From UBA2108 sp963925495 (lineage in GTDB: Bacteria > Bacteroidota > Bacteroidia > Flavobacteriales_G > Salibacteraceae): a DNA stretch of 18,271 nt. The stretch spans positions 1-18,271 of the forward strand of contig CAWUST010000013.1 in NCBI GenBank assembly GCA_963925495.1, read 5' to 3'. Below are positions 1 to 7,417 of the stretch, piece after piece. Position 1 is the first letter of the stretch. Each line of letters opens with the position of its first letter. The translations under genes and the position numbers were made by a program. The notes beneath the pieces were generated by a model. It was not told the DNA's origin, made no database searches, and saw nothing but the letters and a program-made list of their open reading frames with translations.

Positions 1-62
1 TTGTACTTGCTGTAATCCACCTTCCATGGCTGAATTTGGAAATTATTATTTTCAAATTTATA

Positions 63-600
63 TTAATTGGCCTTAAAATGCGAAATTATTGCTTCTTCGG
101 TAAAACTGAACTCACCAACTATATTTGGGGGAAAGGGCTAAAGAAATAGTAACTGTAAAATCGTCAATTGGTTTAAGTATAACGTGCTCAGATATGAATA
201 TCCAAGGCTTCCAAACTAATGAAGCTAAATAGGAATGAGCTGCCCACTGAAACAGCTCTTCTGAACTAGATTCATTTATCTTTTTTAATCCAAAAAATTT
301 ACTCTTAAAAAATGCTTTATCATTTGCTATTCCAGCAGTTTGAGAGCTTAAAAATGATTCAGTTTTTGATTTATCTCTATCTTGGGATAGTTGATTTCAG
401 AAATTATTTTTACTTTTTGCCATTTAGAGGAGGCTGTTAATCTTGTTTTACCACTTTGTTCAAGAATAACTCCAAGTGCCTGTGTAATTTTATGTGGGTT
501 AGCATAAGACACGTGAGCCTTTATTAATTATGGGATTTGAGTCAAATTGTTCGTTTTGCCAAAGATATATCCCAAAATTCGGTAAGTTCGAAAAAGGCAA
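63..600 (-). pseudogene. Degraded protein-coding remnant, several frameshifts, family not recognised
   Basis: No open frame spans this stretch, but the minus strand carries coding-like protein text that jumps between frames. From about 520 to 370 one frame reads AHVSYANPHKITQALGVI onward to INYPKIEINQK. From about 385 to 130 another frame reads from DRDKSKTESF through GLKKINESSSEELFQWAAHS to FTVTIS. From about 135 a third frame gives PPNIVGEFSFTEEAIISHF and stops at 63-65. The last jump falls at a run of five C (G at 127-131 on the plus strand). A possible first segment (about 600-510) reads FGIYLWQNEQFDSNPIINKG. This looks like one gene with about three indels. I do not recognise the protein family, and the 5' limit is uncertain because it runs into the terminator of the next gene. 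Intergenic DNA with chance open stretches is the alternative. Confidence 0.5.
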
Positions 601-630
601 AAAAAAAGCCGCTTCGGAAGAAGCGGCTTT
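599..630 (-). terminator. Rho-independent terminator of the lipoprotein gene
   Basis: A perfect 11-bp stem pairs 605-615 with 620-630 around a 4-nt loop. Read on the minus strand the hairpin is GC-rich in its core (GCCGCTTC/GAAGCGGC) and is followed by a run of T. It lies about 25 bases after the stop codon of the minus-strand lipoprotein gene, so it should end that transcript. It is the clearest intrinsic terminator in the window. Confidence 0.9.
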
Positions 631-655
631 AAATTTCAATGAGTTTTAAAGATTA

Positions 656-1231
656 TTAGTTTTGATTTTCCAATTTTCCCATTTCAGCATCAAAAGTTTC
701 TTTAAATTTTTCGTAATTATAATCTACTTTAAGGCTTTCGTTTTTCGACAATCCCTCGTTGTATTTACTTACGATATCTGTTCCCGACAATTCAATTGCT
801 ATATAACATTTGAATTTGCCTTCTGTAGTTTTAGTGTACTTCTCACAAATAGTTTTTATACCAGTTAAACTTTGGTTTACAACTGTTCTAGCGTTTTCTT
901 CAAAACGTTCCAATACTTCTTCTTTATTATTATACTCAGAAGATTTAACATATTGATCACTTACAACTTTCATGGTAGTATTAATATCACCAGCAAGTCT
1001 AGATTTTGCGTTTGACAAGGCCTTTTTTCTTGCAGTCATTTGGTCAATACTTTCTCCAACTGAATTTGCACGAAAATATTTGCTGTTCGAGAAAAAATCT
1101 GGTCCAGAACAATATTGTTTTAATTCAACTTCGCCTTCTTTTTTAGGAGTGGTTTTTTTGTTTTTACAGCCTGTTAAGCTAAGCGAAAATGCTGCAAAAA
1201 GTATTGCTGAATAGGTGAGTAATTTTTTCAT
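656..1231 (-). CDS. Putative lipoprotein, LPP20/LpoB-like
   Basis: A 191-residue protein beginning with a lipoprotein signal peptide: positive MKK, a hydrophobic stretch, then the lipobox LTGC with Cys22 as the predicted acylated residue, so it should be anchored in the cell envelope. The mature part has the layout of LPP20-family proteins: a short strand (YFRANSVG, around residue 53), a long Ala-rich helix (TARKKALSNAKSRLAG), a segment with many charged residues, then a final strand pair (KFKCYIAIEL). In that family these proteins are small outer-membrane lipoproteins of mostly unknown role; the family assignment here is from the pattern only. It lies upstream-to-downstream after the MMPL exporter on the same strand, with about 98 bases between, and is followed by a strong terminator. 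The A-rich leader before the ATG is normal for Bacteroidota. Confidence 0.8.
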   Translation of the reverse strand: MKKLLTYSAILFAAFSLSLTGCKNKKTTPKKEGEVELKQYCSGPDFFSNSKYFRANSVGESIDQMTARKKALSNAKSRLAGDINTTMKVVSDQYVKSSEYNNKEEVLERFEENARTVVNQSLTGIKTICEKYTKTTEGKFKCYIAIELSGTDIVSKYNEGLSKNESLKVDYNYEKFKETFDAEMGKLENQN

Positions 1232-1329
1232 TTTTTTAATTTTAAGTTGCCTTGTTTTAATTTATAAAGGCGTTTAATAGATTACGAATATAATATTTTG
1301 TTCTGATTAAATGCAATCGATGTGCCAAA

Positions 1330-3666
1330 CTATTGTTTATTAACCACCTTTGGTTCTTCTCTCAATTTTAGCAATTCTTTTTTTAAATATTTTTTACTTT
1401 TTTTACCAGGGTTTTGATAAAATATAAGAACTAATACAGGCAAGAAAAACAAATCGCTTAGCACTGCAAATAATAACGTCGTTGAAACTAAAAGACCAAT
1501 ATAATATGTACTAGAAAGGTCAGAAGCTACTAATATTAAAAACCCAGAACAAAGAATTAAACTCGTTACAATAATTGCCTTTCCGGTAGATAAATAAGTT
1601 CGTTTTAATGCATAAATTATAGATTTTCCTTTATTGAGTTCTATCCTTAATTTACTCATAAAATGAATGGTGTCATCCACTGCTATTCCAAATGCAATGG
1701 CAAAAATTATGGAAGTTGATATTTTAATGCTTATACCCAAAATACCCATTAAACCTGCTATAACAAGAAGAGGTAATAGGTTGGGTAATACGGCAATAAT
1801 AATCATACGAAATGATTGGAACAACATGCCCATAATCAGAGAAATAACAAAAAAGGCAATGAGTAAACTCAGCACAATATTATTGGCCAAAAACTCATTT
1901 GTTTTATCCACTAAAAATGGCATTCCTGTAACTCGATATCCAACTAAATCTGTATCTACATTAGCTTCCATGTACTTACTGAATTCTTCATTCAATACCC
2001 GCATTTGTTTGCCACCAACATCTTTGACTTTAGCATTTATTCTCGCAAATTTTTTATCGTCGGTAAGATAACTCCTAAGGTTTACTCGTGGAAGTCGCCT
2101 AATACTTCGTTTTACTTTCTTAAGCTCTTTTTCGTTTTCAGGTAATTTGTATTCTGAGTTCTTGCCTCCTTTTAAAGCCCTTCTTGTTCCTTTAATGAAA
2201 GTATTTGTTGAAATAATAAACCCAGCCCCATATACTTGTTCAAGACCTTTTTCAATTTTTTCAATTTCCAAAACAACATCGTAATCAAAGAAATTTTTAT
2301 TTGAATCGGTTATCCATAAGGATAACTCAAAAGGCCGAAAACCACTGAAGTTATCTTCAAAAAACTCATAATCAGCCCGCATGTTATCGTCACTTGCGAA
2401 GTCTTCTAAAAACTTATTATTAAATTCTAAATTCCAAAGACCTACAAAGGAAACTAACATGAGTAGCAACACTGCACCAAATATTTTCATTCTGTTTGGA
2501 ACTAGCCAAAGGAAAAGTCTGTGTAATTTTAATGTCCAAAATGAATCATCGGCATGTTTTCCTTTTACTATAGGTTTGGGAAGTAATATAAGTAATGCAG
2601 GCAATAATGTAAAAGACAAAAAGAAAGCAACATAAACTCCTAACGCCGTAATCCAACCAAATTCCTTAATAGGAATAATCATGGAAGTATAGAGAGATAA
2701 AAATCCTACAGCTGTAGTAAATGCTGTGAAGAAAGTAGCTAATCCAATTTCTTTAAATGCAGTAAACATAGCAACGTATTTGCTATGGCCTTTTCTTAGT
2801 TCATCGAGGTATTTTTCTACAATATGAATAACATTAGAAATACAAACAACAAATAAAATTGTAGGTAGTAGGGTAGTCATAAAATTAATAGGTCGTCCAA
2901 TGACAGTCATAAATGATATCATCCAAATTAATGTTACTCCAACTATACTAATGGGTACCCATACTCCCCATAGAGTGCGAAATGAAATGTATAGAAATAA
3001 TATTAACAGTAAAAATGACAATGACATAAAAAGGATTAATTCAAATTCCATTTTTTTAATGAAATAAAATGCACCCTTTATTTTACCTGCTACATGGAAT
3101 TCTGTGAATTCAAATTTTTCGCCTATTTCTTCTATATCTGCTACTGTCTTATCATTAACTTTCTTATCCTTCGATGGTTTAATACTTAGGAAAATAGTGA
3201 CTTTTTTTCCATCTGGAGAAAAAATTGATCCTACCAATCCGTCTGCAGTAAATATTCGATTTGAATCACTGGAGTATAAATCTGGATTATCTAAATGAAT
3301 GTATGAGGCTTTTACAACGCCAATTGGTCCTATTATAGGATTGCTAATGTTAGTTGGACTTATTACTTTTTTGATGTTGTCGTACCTTTCATAAATCTTG
3401 GTAAGACTATCGACTTTTGTTAAAAATTCCTGATCAAAAATACTTCCTTCATTCGAAATCCCTACTAATAAAAAATCGTTATCGGACTCAAACTTATCTA
3501 CGTGATTGTAGTAGAACTGCAGATCTTGATCGCTTGGGGGGAAAAATTTTTCGAATTTATAATCGAAACCAACCTTGGGTAATACGGTCAGAGCTCCAAT
3601 TGTAACTAAGCCCAGACAAAACAGGGTAATTACGGCTAATGTCCTTTTAAACTTATCGTTAAACAT
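1330..3666 (-). CDS. MMPL/RND-superfamily transporter (12 TM exporter)
   Basis: A 778-residue inner-membrane protein with the duplicated architecture of the MMPL branch of the RND superfamily. TM1 is at about 9-29, followed by a large periplasmic domain (30-205), TM2-6 (about 208-362), TM7 (391-411), a second periplasmic domain (412-595) and TM8-12 (597-750). The signature with acidic residues in the fourth membrane helix of the second half is present (FGIAVDDTIHFM, 659-670); the first half has the equivalent SNVIHIVEKY without the Asp pair. These proteins use the proton gradient to export lipids or hydrophobic compounds; the substrate cannot be read from the sequence. The length is usual for stand-alone Bacteroidota members. 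The C-terminus is a short Lys-rich cytoplasmic tail. The lipoprotein gene downstream may be co-transcribed, but no functional link is shown. Confidence 0.88.
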   Translation of the reverse strand: MFNDKFKRTLAVITLFCLGLVTIGALTVLPKVGFDYKFEKFFPPSDQDLQFYYNHVDKFESDNDFLLVGISNEGSIFDQEFLTKVDSLTKIYERYDNIKKVISPTNISNPIIGPIGVVKASYIHLDNPDLYSSDSNRIFTADGLVGSIFSPDGKKVTIFLSIKPSKDKKVNDKTVADIEEIGEKFEFTEFHVAGKIKGAFYFIKKMEFELILFMSLSFLLLILFLYISFRTLWGVWVPISIVGVTLIWMISFMTVIGRPINFMTTLLPTILFVVCISNVIHIVEKYLDELRKGHSKYVAMFTAFKEIGLATFFTAFTTAVGFLSLYTSMIIPIKEFGWITALGVYVAFFLSFTLLPALLILLPKPIVKGKHADDSFWTLKLHRLFLWLVPNRMKIFGAVLLLMLVSFVGLWNLEFNNKFLEDFASDDNMRADYEFFEDNFSGFRPFELSLWITDSNKNFFDYDVVLEIEKIEKGLEQVYGAGFIISTNTFIKGTRRALKGGKNSEYKLPENEKELKKVKRSIRRLPRVNLRSYLTDDKKFARINAKVKDVGGKQMRVLNEEFSKYMEANVDTDLVGYRVTGMPFLVDKTNEFLANNIVLSLLIAFFVISLIMGMLFQSFRMIIIAVLPNLLPLLVIAGLMGILGISIKISTSIIFAIAFGIAVDDTIHFMSKLRIELNKGKSIIYALKRTYLSTGKAIIVTSLILCSGFLILVASDLSSTYYIGLLVSTTLLFAVLSDLFFLPVLVLIFYQNPGKKSKKYLKKELLKLREEPKVVNKQ

Positions 3667-3682
3667 TCAGTAGAATTGGCGG

Positions 3683-3716
3683 CAAAAGTAATGTTTTGAA
3701 TTGGCTGGGAAACCAA
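3683..3716 (-). promoter_or_regulatory. Candidate promoter of the MMPL transporter gene
   Basis: On the minus strand a TACTTTTG element (3683-3690) matches the Bacteroidota -7 consensus TAnnTTTG, with a TTG at 3714-3716 about 23 nt upstream, at the long end of the accepted spacing. The element ends 16 nt before the ATG, so the leader would be only about ten bases. Confidence 0.4.
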
Positions 3717-3744
3717 GGAATATCAGCTTTTTATTTACAGTTTA

Positions 3745-3774
3745 TTGTGACATGATTAAGATTCTATATATTTG
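3745..3774 (+). promoter_or_regulatory. Bacteroidota-type promoter for the small exported protein
   Basis: TTG at 3745-3747 and TATATTTG at 3767-3774 are separated by exactly 19 nt, matching the TTTG-N19-TAnnTTTG promoter of the primary sigma factor of this phylum. The ATG follows 26 nt after the -7 element through an A-rich leader. This is the best promoter match in the window. It probably also serves the SDR and VOC genes, as no other good site is seen before them. Confidence 0.65.
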
Positions 3775-3800
3775 ATTTCTTTCCTTTAAAAATTAAAACT

Positions 3801-4142
3801 ATGAAAGCTATTCAAAAATTATTGTTTATAGGTTCCTTTTTACTCGTTACTTTAATTTCAACCTCTGCAATAGCTCAAGATTACTATGTGTTGGTCAGAG
3901 TATATGAGCCGATTACACAAAGCGGTGAGATTATTATTTCTTATGGAAATGGCAAATTAGAAAGCATTCCGATTGAGAAATTAGATTCCGACCACCGTGA
4001 AAATAATGCTAATAAAATTGTAGAAGTATTTAATAGATTGGCAAAAGAAGGATATCAACTCCAAAGTTCTGCCGGAAGTAGTCATGGAAATGCTGCTTCA
4101 ATTTTGCATGTAGATACTTTTGTATTTATTAAAGAGGGTTAG
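3801..4142 (+). CDS. Small exported protein of unknown function, DUF4177-like pattern
   Basis: A 113-residue protein. Residues 1-25 are a Sec signal peptide ending in AIA with QDYY after the predicted signal peptidase I site, so the mature protein of about 88 residues should be periplasmic or secreted. The mature part starts with a strand (YYVLVRVYEP), has a helix (NKIVEVFNRLAKEGYQL) and ends with a strand (TFVFIKE). A helix carrying EGYQL followed by a final Phe/Tyr-x-Phe strand is the pattern seen in DUF4177-type small proteins, but this is a resemblance and not a firm assignment. It sits 38 bases upstream of the SDR gene on the same strand behind a good promoter. Function is unknown. Confidence 0.75.
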   Translation: MKAIQKLLFIGSFLLVTLISTSAIAQDYYVLVRVYEPITQSGEIIISYGNGKLESIPIEKLDSDHRENNANKIVEVFNRLAKEGYQLQSSAGSSHGNAASILHVDTFVFIKEG

Positions 4143-4180
4143 ATTAATAAAGAGCCTCCAAATAAACTAGAGATTCGTTA

Positions 4181-4978
4181 ATGACATTTAAAAATAAGAT
4201 CTGTTGGGTTACAGGAGCCTCGTCAGGAATTGGCGAGGCTTTGTGTTATATAATGGCTGAGCAAGGTGCAACCGTTATTCTTTCTGCACGTAATGAAAGT
4301 GCTTTAGAAAAAGTAAAAGAAAGTTGTGTATTAAAAGGAGCAGAAAGTTGTGAGACTATTCCAATTGACCTTTCTAAGCCGGAATCCATTGAAAATGCTT
4401 TTCAAAAATTCATATCTAAACACTCTAAAATTGATTTTTTAGTGAACAATGGAGGAATTAGTCAGCGTGGTTTGGCTTTTGAAACCGATTTTGAAGTAGA
4501 TAGAAGAGTAATGGAAGTCAATTTTTTTGGCGCCGTTAATCTTACAAAAAGAGTTCTTCCTATGATGTTAAAGCAGAGAAATGGTAACTTGTCTGTGACC
4601 AGTAGCGTAGTTGGTAAGTTTGGCTTTCCACAACGTACAGCATACTCTGCTTCAAAACATGCGGTGCAAGGTTTTTTTGAGTCATTAAGAACTGAAGTGG
4701 AAAAAGAAGGACTAAAAATTTCCATTATTATTCCTGGAAGGGTAAAGACGAACATTAGCCTACATGCTTTAGAAGCCGATGGTAGTGAACACGGTAAAAT
4801 GGATGCAGGACAAGAAGATGGGGTTCCTGTAGAAGATGCTGCTAGACAAATTGCGAAAAAATTACTTCTTGGCAAACGAGAAATACTAATTGGTGGCAAG
4901 GAAATAAAACTGGTTCATATTCGACGTTTTTTTCCCTCATTATTTTATAAAATTGTTGCCAAAATAAAACACACCTAA
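4181..4978 (+). CDS. SDR-family NAD(P)-dependent oxidoreductase
   Basis: A 265-residue classical short-chain dehydrogenase/reductase. The cofactor motif TGASSGIG is at residues 11-18, the NNAG motif appears as NNGG (89-92), the structural Asn is in MEVNFFG (Asn114), and the catalytic set is Ser142, Tyr155 and Lys159 (YSASK). PGRVKTN (185-191) follows as usual. The basic residue after strand 2 (SAR, Arg37) favours NADP(H) over NAD(H); this is an inference. It should be cytoplasmic or loosely membrane-associated, because the C-terminus (RRFFPSLFYKIVAKIK) is basic and hydrophobic, as in DHRS7-like members. The substrate is unknown. The stop codon is one base before the VOC gene start, so the two are almost surely co-transcribed and perhaps act on the same metabolite. 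Confidence 0.92.
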   Translation: MTFKNKICWVTGASSGIGEALCYIMAEQGATVILSARNESALEKVKESCVLKGAESCETIPIDLSKPESIENAFQKFISKHSKIDFLVNNGGISQRGLAFETDFEVDRRVMEVNFFGAVNLTKRVLPMMLKQRNGNLSVTSSVVGKFGFPQRTAYSASKHAVQGFFESLRTEVEKEGLKISIIIPGRVKTNISLHALEADGSEHGKMDAGQEDGVPVEDAARQIAKKLLLGKREILIGGKEIKLVHIRRFFPSLFYKIVAKIKHT

Positions 4979-4979
4979 C

Positions 4980-6038
4980 ATGAGTATTGTTATTAGCGGA
5001 ATTCAACAGATTGGTATAGGGATTCCTGACGTTCACAAGGCATTCGATTGGTATCGAAAACACTTCGGGATGAACATAAAAGTGTTTGAAGAAGCTGCAG
5101 ATGCTGCTCTTATGTTACCCTACACTCAAAACGAAGTTAGAAGTCGTCATGCAATTTTGGCTTTAAATCTTCAAAGTGGGGGTGGTTTCGAAATATGGCA
5201 ATACACAACACGAACACCACAACTTCCAAATTTCGATATTGCTTTTGGTGATACAGGATTGAATGCGTGTAAAATTAGAACCTACAATGTGAATGAAGTC
5301 TTTTCTGATTTTAAAGAAAAAGGAGTTAAGATATTGGGGGATTTAAGTAAGGATCCTGAAGGAAAGCCCACTTTCTTTTTGGAAGACCCTTTTGGAAATG
5401 TATTTCAAATGGTTGAAAGTGATTATAAATTCAAAAATACGGGAAGTTCTACAGCAGGACCAATGGGCTGTTCTATTGGTGTTACTGATATTGAAAAAGC
5501 AAGAAAACTCTATACCGAAATTTTAGGTTACGACACCGTAATTTATGACAAGACTGAGAAATTTGCAGATTTTTCTGGTGTTTGTGGTGGAGAAGAAGAA
5601 TTTAGAAGAGTTTTACTTGGTCATAAAAAACCTAGAAGTGGTTCATTTAGTAGAATGATGGGGCCTTCTGAAATTGAATTAATTCAAGTATTGAATAAAA
5701 CTCCCAGAAAGATCTTTGAAGGAAGAGATTGGGGAGATAGAGGCTATATCCATTTGTGTTTTGATATTAATGGAATGGATGAACTTAAGGCTCTATGTGA
5801 AAGTAAAGGATTCCCTTTTACTGTGGATAGTGCCAATAGTTTTGATATGGGTGAAGCTGCAGGTAGGTTTTCGTACATAGAAGATCCGGATGGTTCTCTT
5901 ATTGAATTTGTTGAAACCCATAAACTACCCATCATGAAAAAATGGGGTTGGTACAAAAACTTAAAGAATAGAGACCCGAAGAAACCATTACCGGATTGGA
6001 TGTTAAAGGCCATGTGGTATACTAGAGTGAAGGATTGA
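4980..6038 (+). CDS. Two-domain VOC (glyoxalase/dioxygenase-fold) protein
   Basis: A 352-residue protein with four beta-alpha-beta-beta-beta modules forming two vicinal-oxygen-chelate domains (about 6-147 and 160-315) and a conserved-looking Trp-rich tail (KKWGWYKNL, PDWMLKAMWY). Domain ends carry the family motifs LEDPFGNVFQMVE and IEDPDGSLIEFVE. The usual metal ligands are only partly present. In the first domain the first-strand His is Gln (IQQIGIG) and the terminal Glu is Gln143. In the second domain His258, Glu233 and Glu309 are present but the first-strand ligand is missing (CSIGVTD). The first domain may therefore not bind metal. VOC proteins include lyases, isomerases and dioxygenases, so the reaction cannot be assigned. 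The gene starts one base after the SDR stop codon. No terminator is obvious after it. Confidence 0.88.
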   Translation: MSIVISGIQQIGIGIPDVHKAFDWYRKHFGMNIKVFEEAADAALMLPYTQNEVRSRHAILALNLQSGGGFEIWQYTTRTPQLPNFDIAFGDTGLNACKIRTYNVNEVFSDFKEKGVKILGDLSKDPEGKPTFFLEDPFGNVFQMVESDYKFKNTGSSTAGPMGCSIGVTDIEKARKLYTEILGYDTVIYDKTEKFADFSGVCGGEEEFRRVLLGHKKPRSGSFSRMMGPSEIELIQVLNKTPRKIFEGRDWGDRGYIHLCFDINGMDELKALCESKGFPFTVDSANSFDMGEAAGRFSYIEDPDGSLIEFVETHKLPIMKKWGWYKNLKNRDPKKPLPDWMLKAMWYTRVKD

Positions 6039-6185
6039 GCTAATTAAGCTGCATTATTATTTCTTTTATTGATTTGGCGCATTTTATCGAGAGTGCAACT
6101 TAAATTGAAATAGTGTTTTTAGAGAATAAATTAATATTTCCTCTTATTTTCTAGCAATAATTTCTACTTAGTCTATTCTATAGCT

Positions 6186-6565
6186 ATGAAAAACATTGTT
6201 GTTCCTTTTTTCTTCTCCTTCTTCTATCTTGTAATAGTTCAACTGATTCTTTTAATGAGTATGAAAAGGAAGTAAAGGAAATAATTCTTAAGGATTTTAA
6301 AGAAAAACCGATCATTCATTTAATGTTCTTAATTAGGAAAATGGCTAATGATCTAGAAAAGATGAAATCTTTTTACATTAAAGCAATGGAAACTTCTACA
6401 GATTCAGTTGGTTGGAATGGTGAAAAAGTTAATGGATTTAGTCAATTGTAGACAACTCCAAAAGATACTGGAAGATGAAAATGGTCGGGTATTTACCGTA
6501 CTGTTAAGCCGAATGGAAATTGGGATACTATTCCAATACAAGGTGGTTTTGTGGTAAAAAAATGA
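6186..6565 (+). pseudogene. Dead small lipoprotein gene (frameshift plus two nonsense codons)
   Basis: An ATG at 6186 opens a hydrophobic signal sequence (MKNIVVPFFFSFFYL). That frame ends soon afterwards, but a frame change at about 6225-6230 gives CNSSTDSFNEYEKEVKEI, placing a lipobox-like Cys right after the hydrophobic stretch. The second frame then continues to 6563-6565 and is interrupted only by TAG at 6449-6451 and TGA at 6476-6478. The text after those stops stays protein-like (KWSGIYRTVKPNGNWDTIPI). About 125 codons in all. The TGA sits where TGG (Trp) would read naturally. I do not recognise the family. The 567-base space between the VOC and methyltransferase genes holds this remnant and no other gene that I can support. 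Confidence 0.65.
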
Positions 6566-6618
6566 AAACAAAAAGTAAAACTTTTTTTTAAACTGGATTT
6601 CTCACTTGAGTCAAATTT

Positions 6619-6626
6619 TATATTTG
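6619..6626 (+). promoter_or_regulatory. Possible -7 element close to the methyltransferase start
   Basis: TATATTTG matches TAnnTTTG and lies only 6 nt before the preferred ATG at 6633, so a transcript from it would be leaderless or nearly so. No good TTG element is found 19-23 nt upstream, so confidence is low. The element overlaps codons of the longer TTG-initiated reading, which argues for the ATG at 6633. Confidence 0.35.
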
Positions 6627-6632
6627 CTAGCA

Positions 6633-7361
6633 ATGAAAAAAAATATAATCTACAACGAATCGTGCCTAAGTGGACTAAAAAAAGTAAAAGACAATTCTGT
6701 AGATTTACTTTTCACCGACCCACCATACTACCAATTTAGAGCTAAAAATGTAAAGTCGCTTAAAAACCATAAAGATGTAGTTACAGAGTTTAGATTCGAT
6801 GGATATAAATCGGAAGAAGAATATTTACAGTTTCTGGAAGACGTACTTGTAGAATGTTTTAGAACAATGAAAGATGGTAGCTCTGGTTACCTTTTTTGTG
6901 GAGATGATTTTGTTTCTTACATAAACCGAATTGTAGAAAAAGTCGGGTTCAATTTTAGAAAAGTAATTCACTGGCACAAAACCAATCCGTTTCCCGCTAT
7001 ATATACCCGAAAAATGTTTGCCAATAGTGTGGAACTTATTGTTCATTTTAGTAAAGGATCTCCCAATACTTGGAACCACAAACATGTAAATGAAATGCAC
7101 AATTTTATACAAACACCAATTTGTATGGGCAAGGAGCGAAGCAAACACAAAACCCAAAAGCCACTTAAAGTTTGTGTGCCTTATCTTGAGATAAGCTCTA
7201 ATCCTGGGGATTTGGTTCTCGATCCGTTTATGGGATCTGGAACTACTGCTGTGGCAAGTAAAAAATTGAACAGAGATTTTATCGGTTTTGAATTGAGTGA
7301 AGAATACATTGAAATTACCAAAGAAAGACTTGCCGCGGTAGAGGTTGGGGAATTGCTTTAA
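6633..7361 (+). CDS. Beta-class DNA (N4-cytosine or N6-adenine) methyltransferase
   Basis: A 242-residue S-adenosylmethionine-dependent DNA methyltransferase. The catalytic motif TDPPY (motif IV, DPPY at residues 29-32) comes first and the SAM-binding DPFMGSGTT (motif I, 197-205) comes last, which is the beta-class order. Before motif I is the usual TQKP (174-177). Between them lies the target-recognition region with HWHKTNPFPAI. DPPY is compatible with N6-adenine or N4-cytosine methylation; the site is not predictable here. A TTG 27 bases upstream would add nine residues, but the ATG at 6633 gives the normal family start (KNIIYNESCLSGLKKVKDNSVDLL). The neighbour on the opposite strand, tail to tail, has nuclease-like features, so this may be the modification half of a restriction-modification pair; it could equally be a solitary methyltransferase of phage origin. 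Confidence 0.92.
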   Translation: MKKNIIYNESCLSGLKKVKDNSVDLLFTDPPYYQFRAKNVKSLKNHKDVVTEFRFDGYKSEEEYLQFLEDVLVECFRTMKDGSSGYLFCGDDFVSYINRIVEKVGFNFRKVIHWHKTNPFPAIYTRKMFANSVELIVHFSKGSPNTWNHKHVNEMHNFIQTPICMGKERSKHKTQKPLKVCVPYLEISSNPGDLVLDPFMGSGTTAVASKKLNRDFIGFELSEEYIEITKERLAAVEVGELL

Positions 7362-7417
7362 ATATTCCACTTTCTTGTTGTAATGTTTTGTTGGTTCTCT
7401 AACTATAATTTGAAATT

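Noticed and set aside
3801..4142. Antimicrobial peptide or toxin
   Set aside because: The signal peptide and small size allow it, but the mature protein is a normal mixed-charge domain with a DUF4177-like pattern, and no immunity gene is adjacent.
4462..5063. Open frames on the minus strand of the SDR and VOC genes
   Set aside because: They lie antisense to well-supported genes and encode no recognisable domain.
6606..6632. N-terminal extension of the methyltransferase from a TTG
   Set aside because: It adds nine residues (SQILYLLA type) unlike the family start and overlaps a -7-like element; the ATG at 6633 is better.
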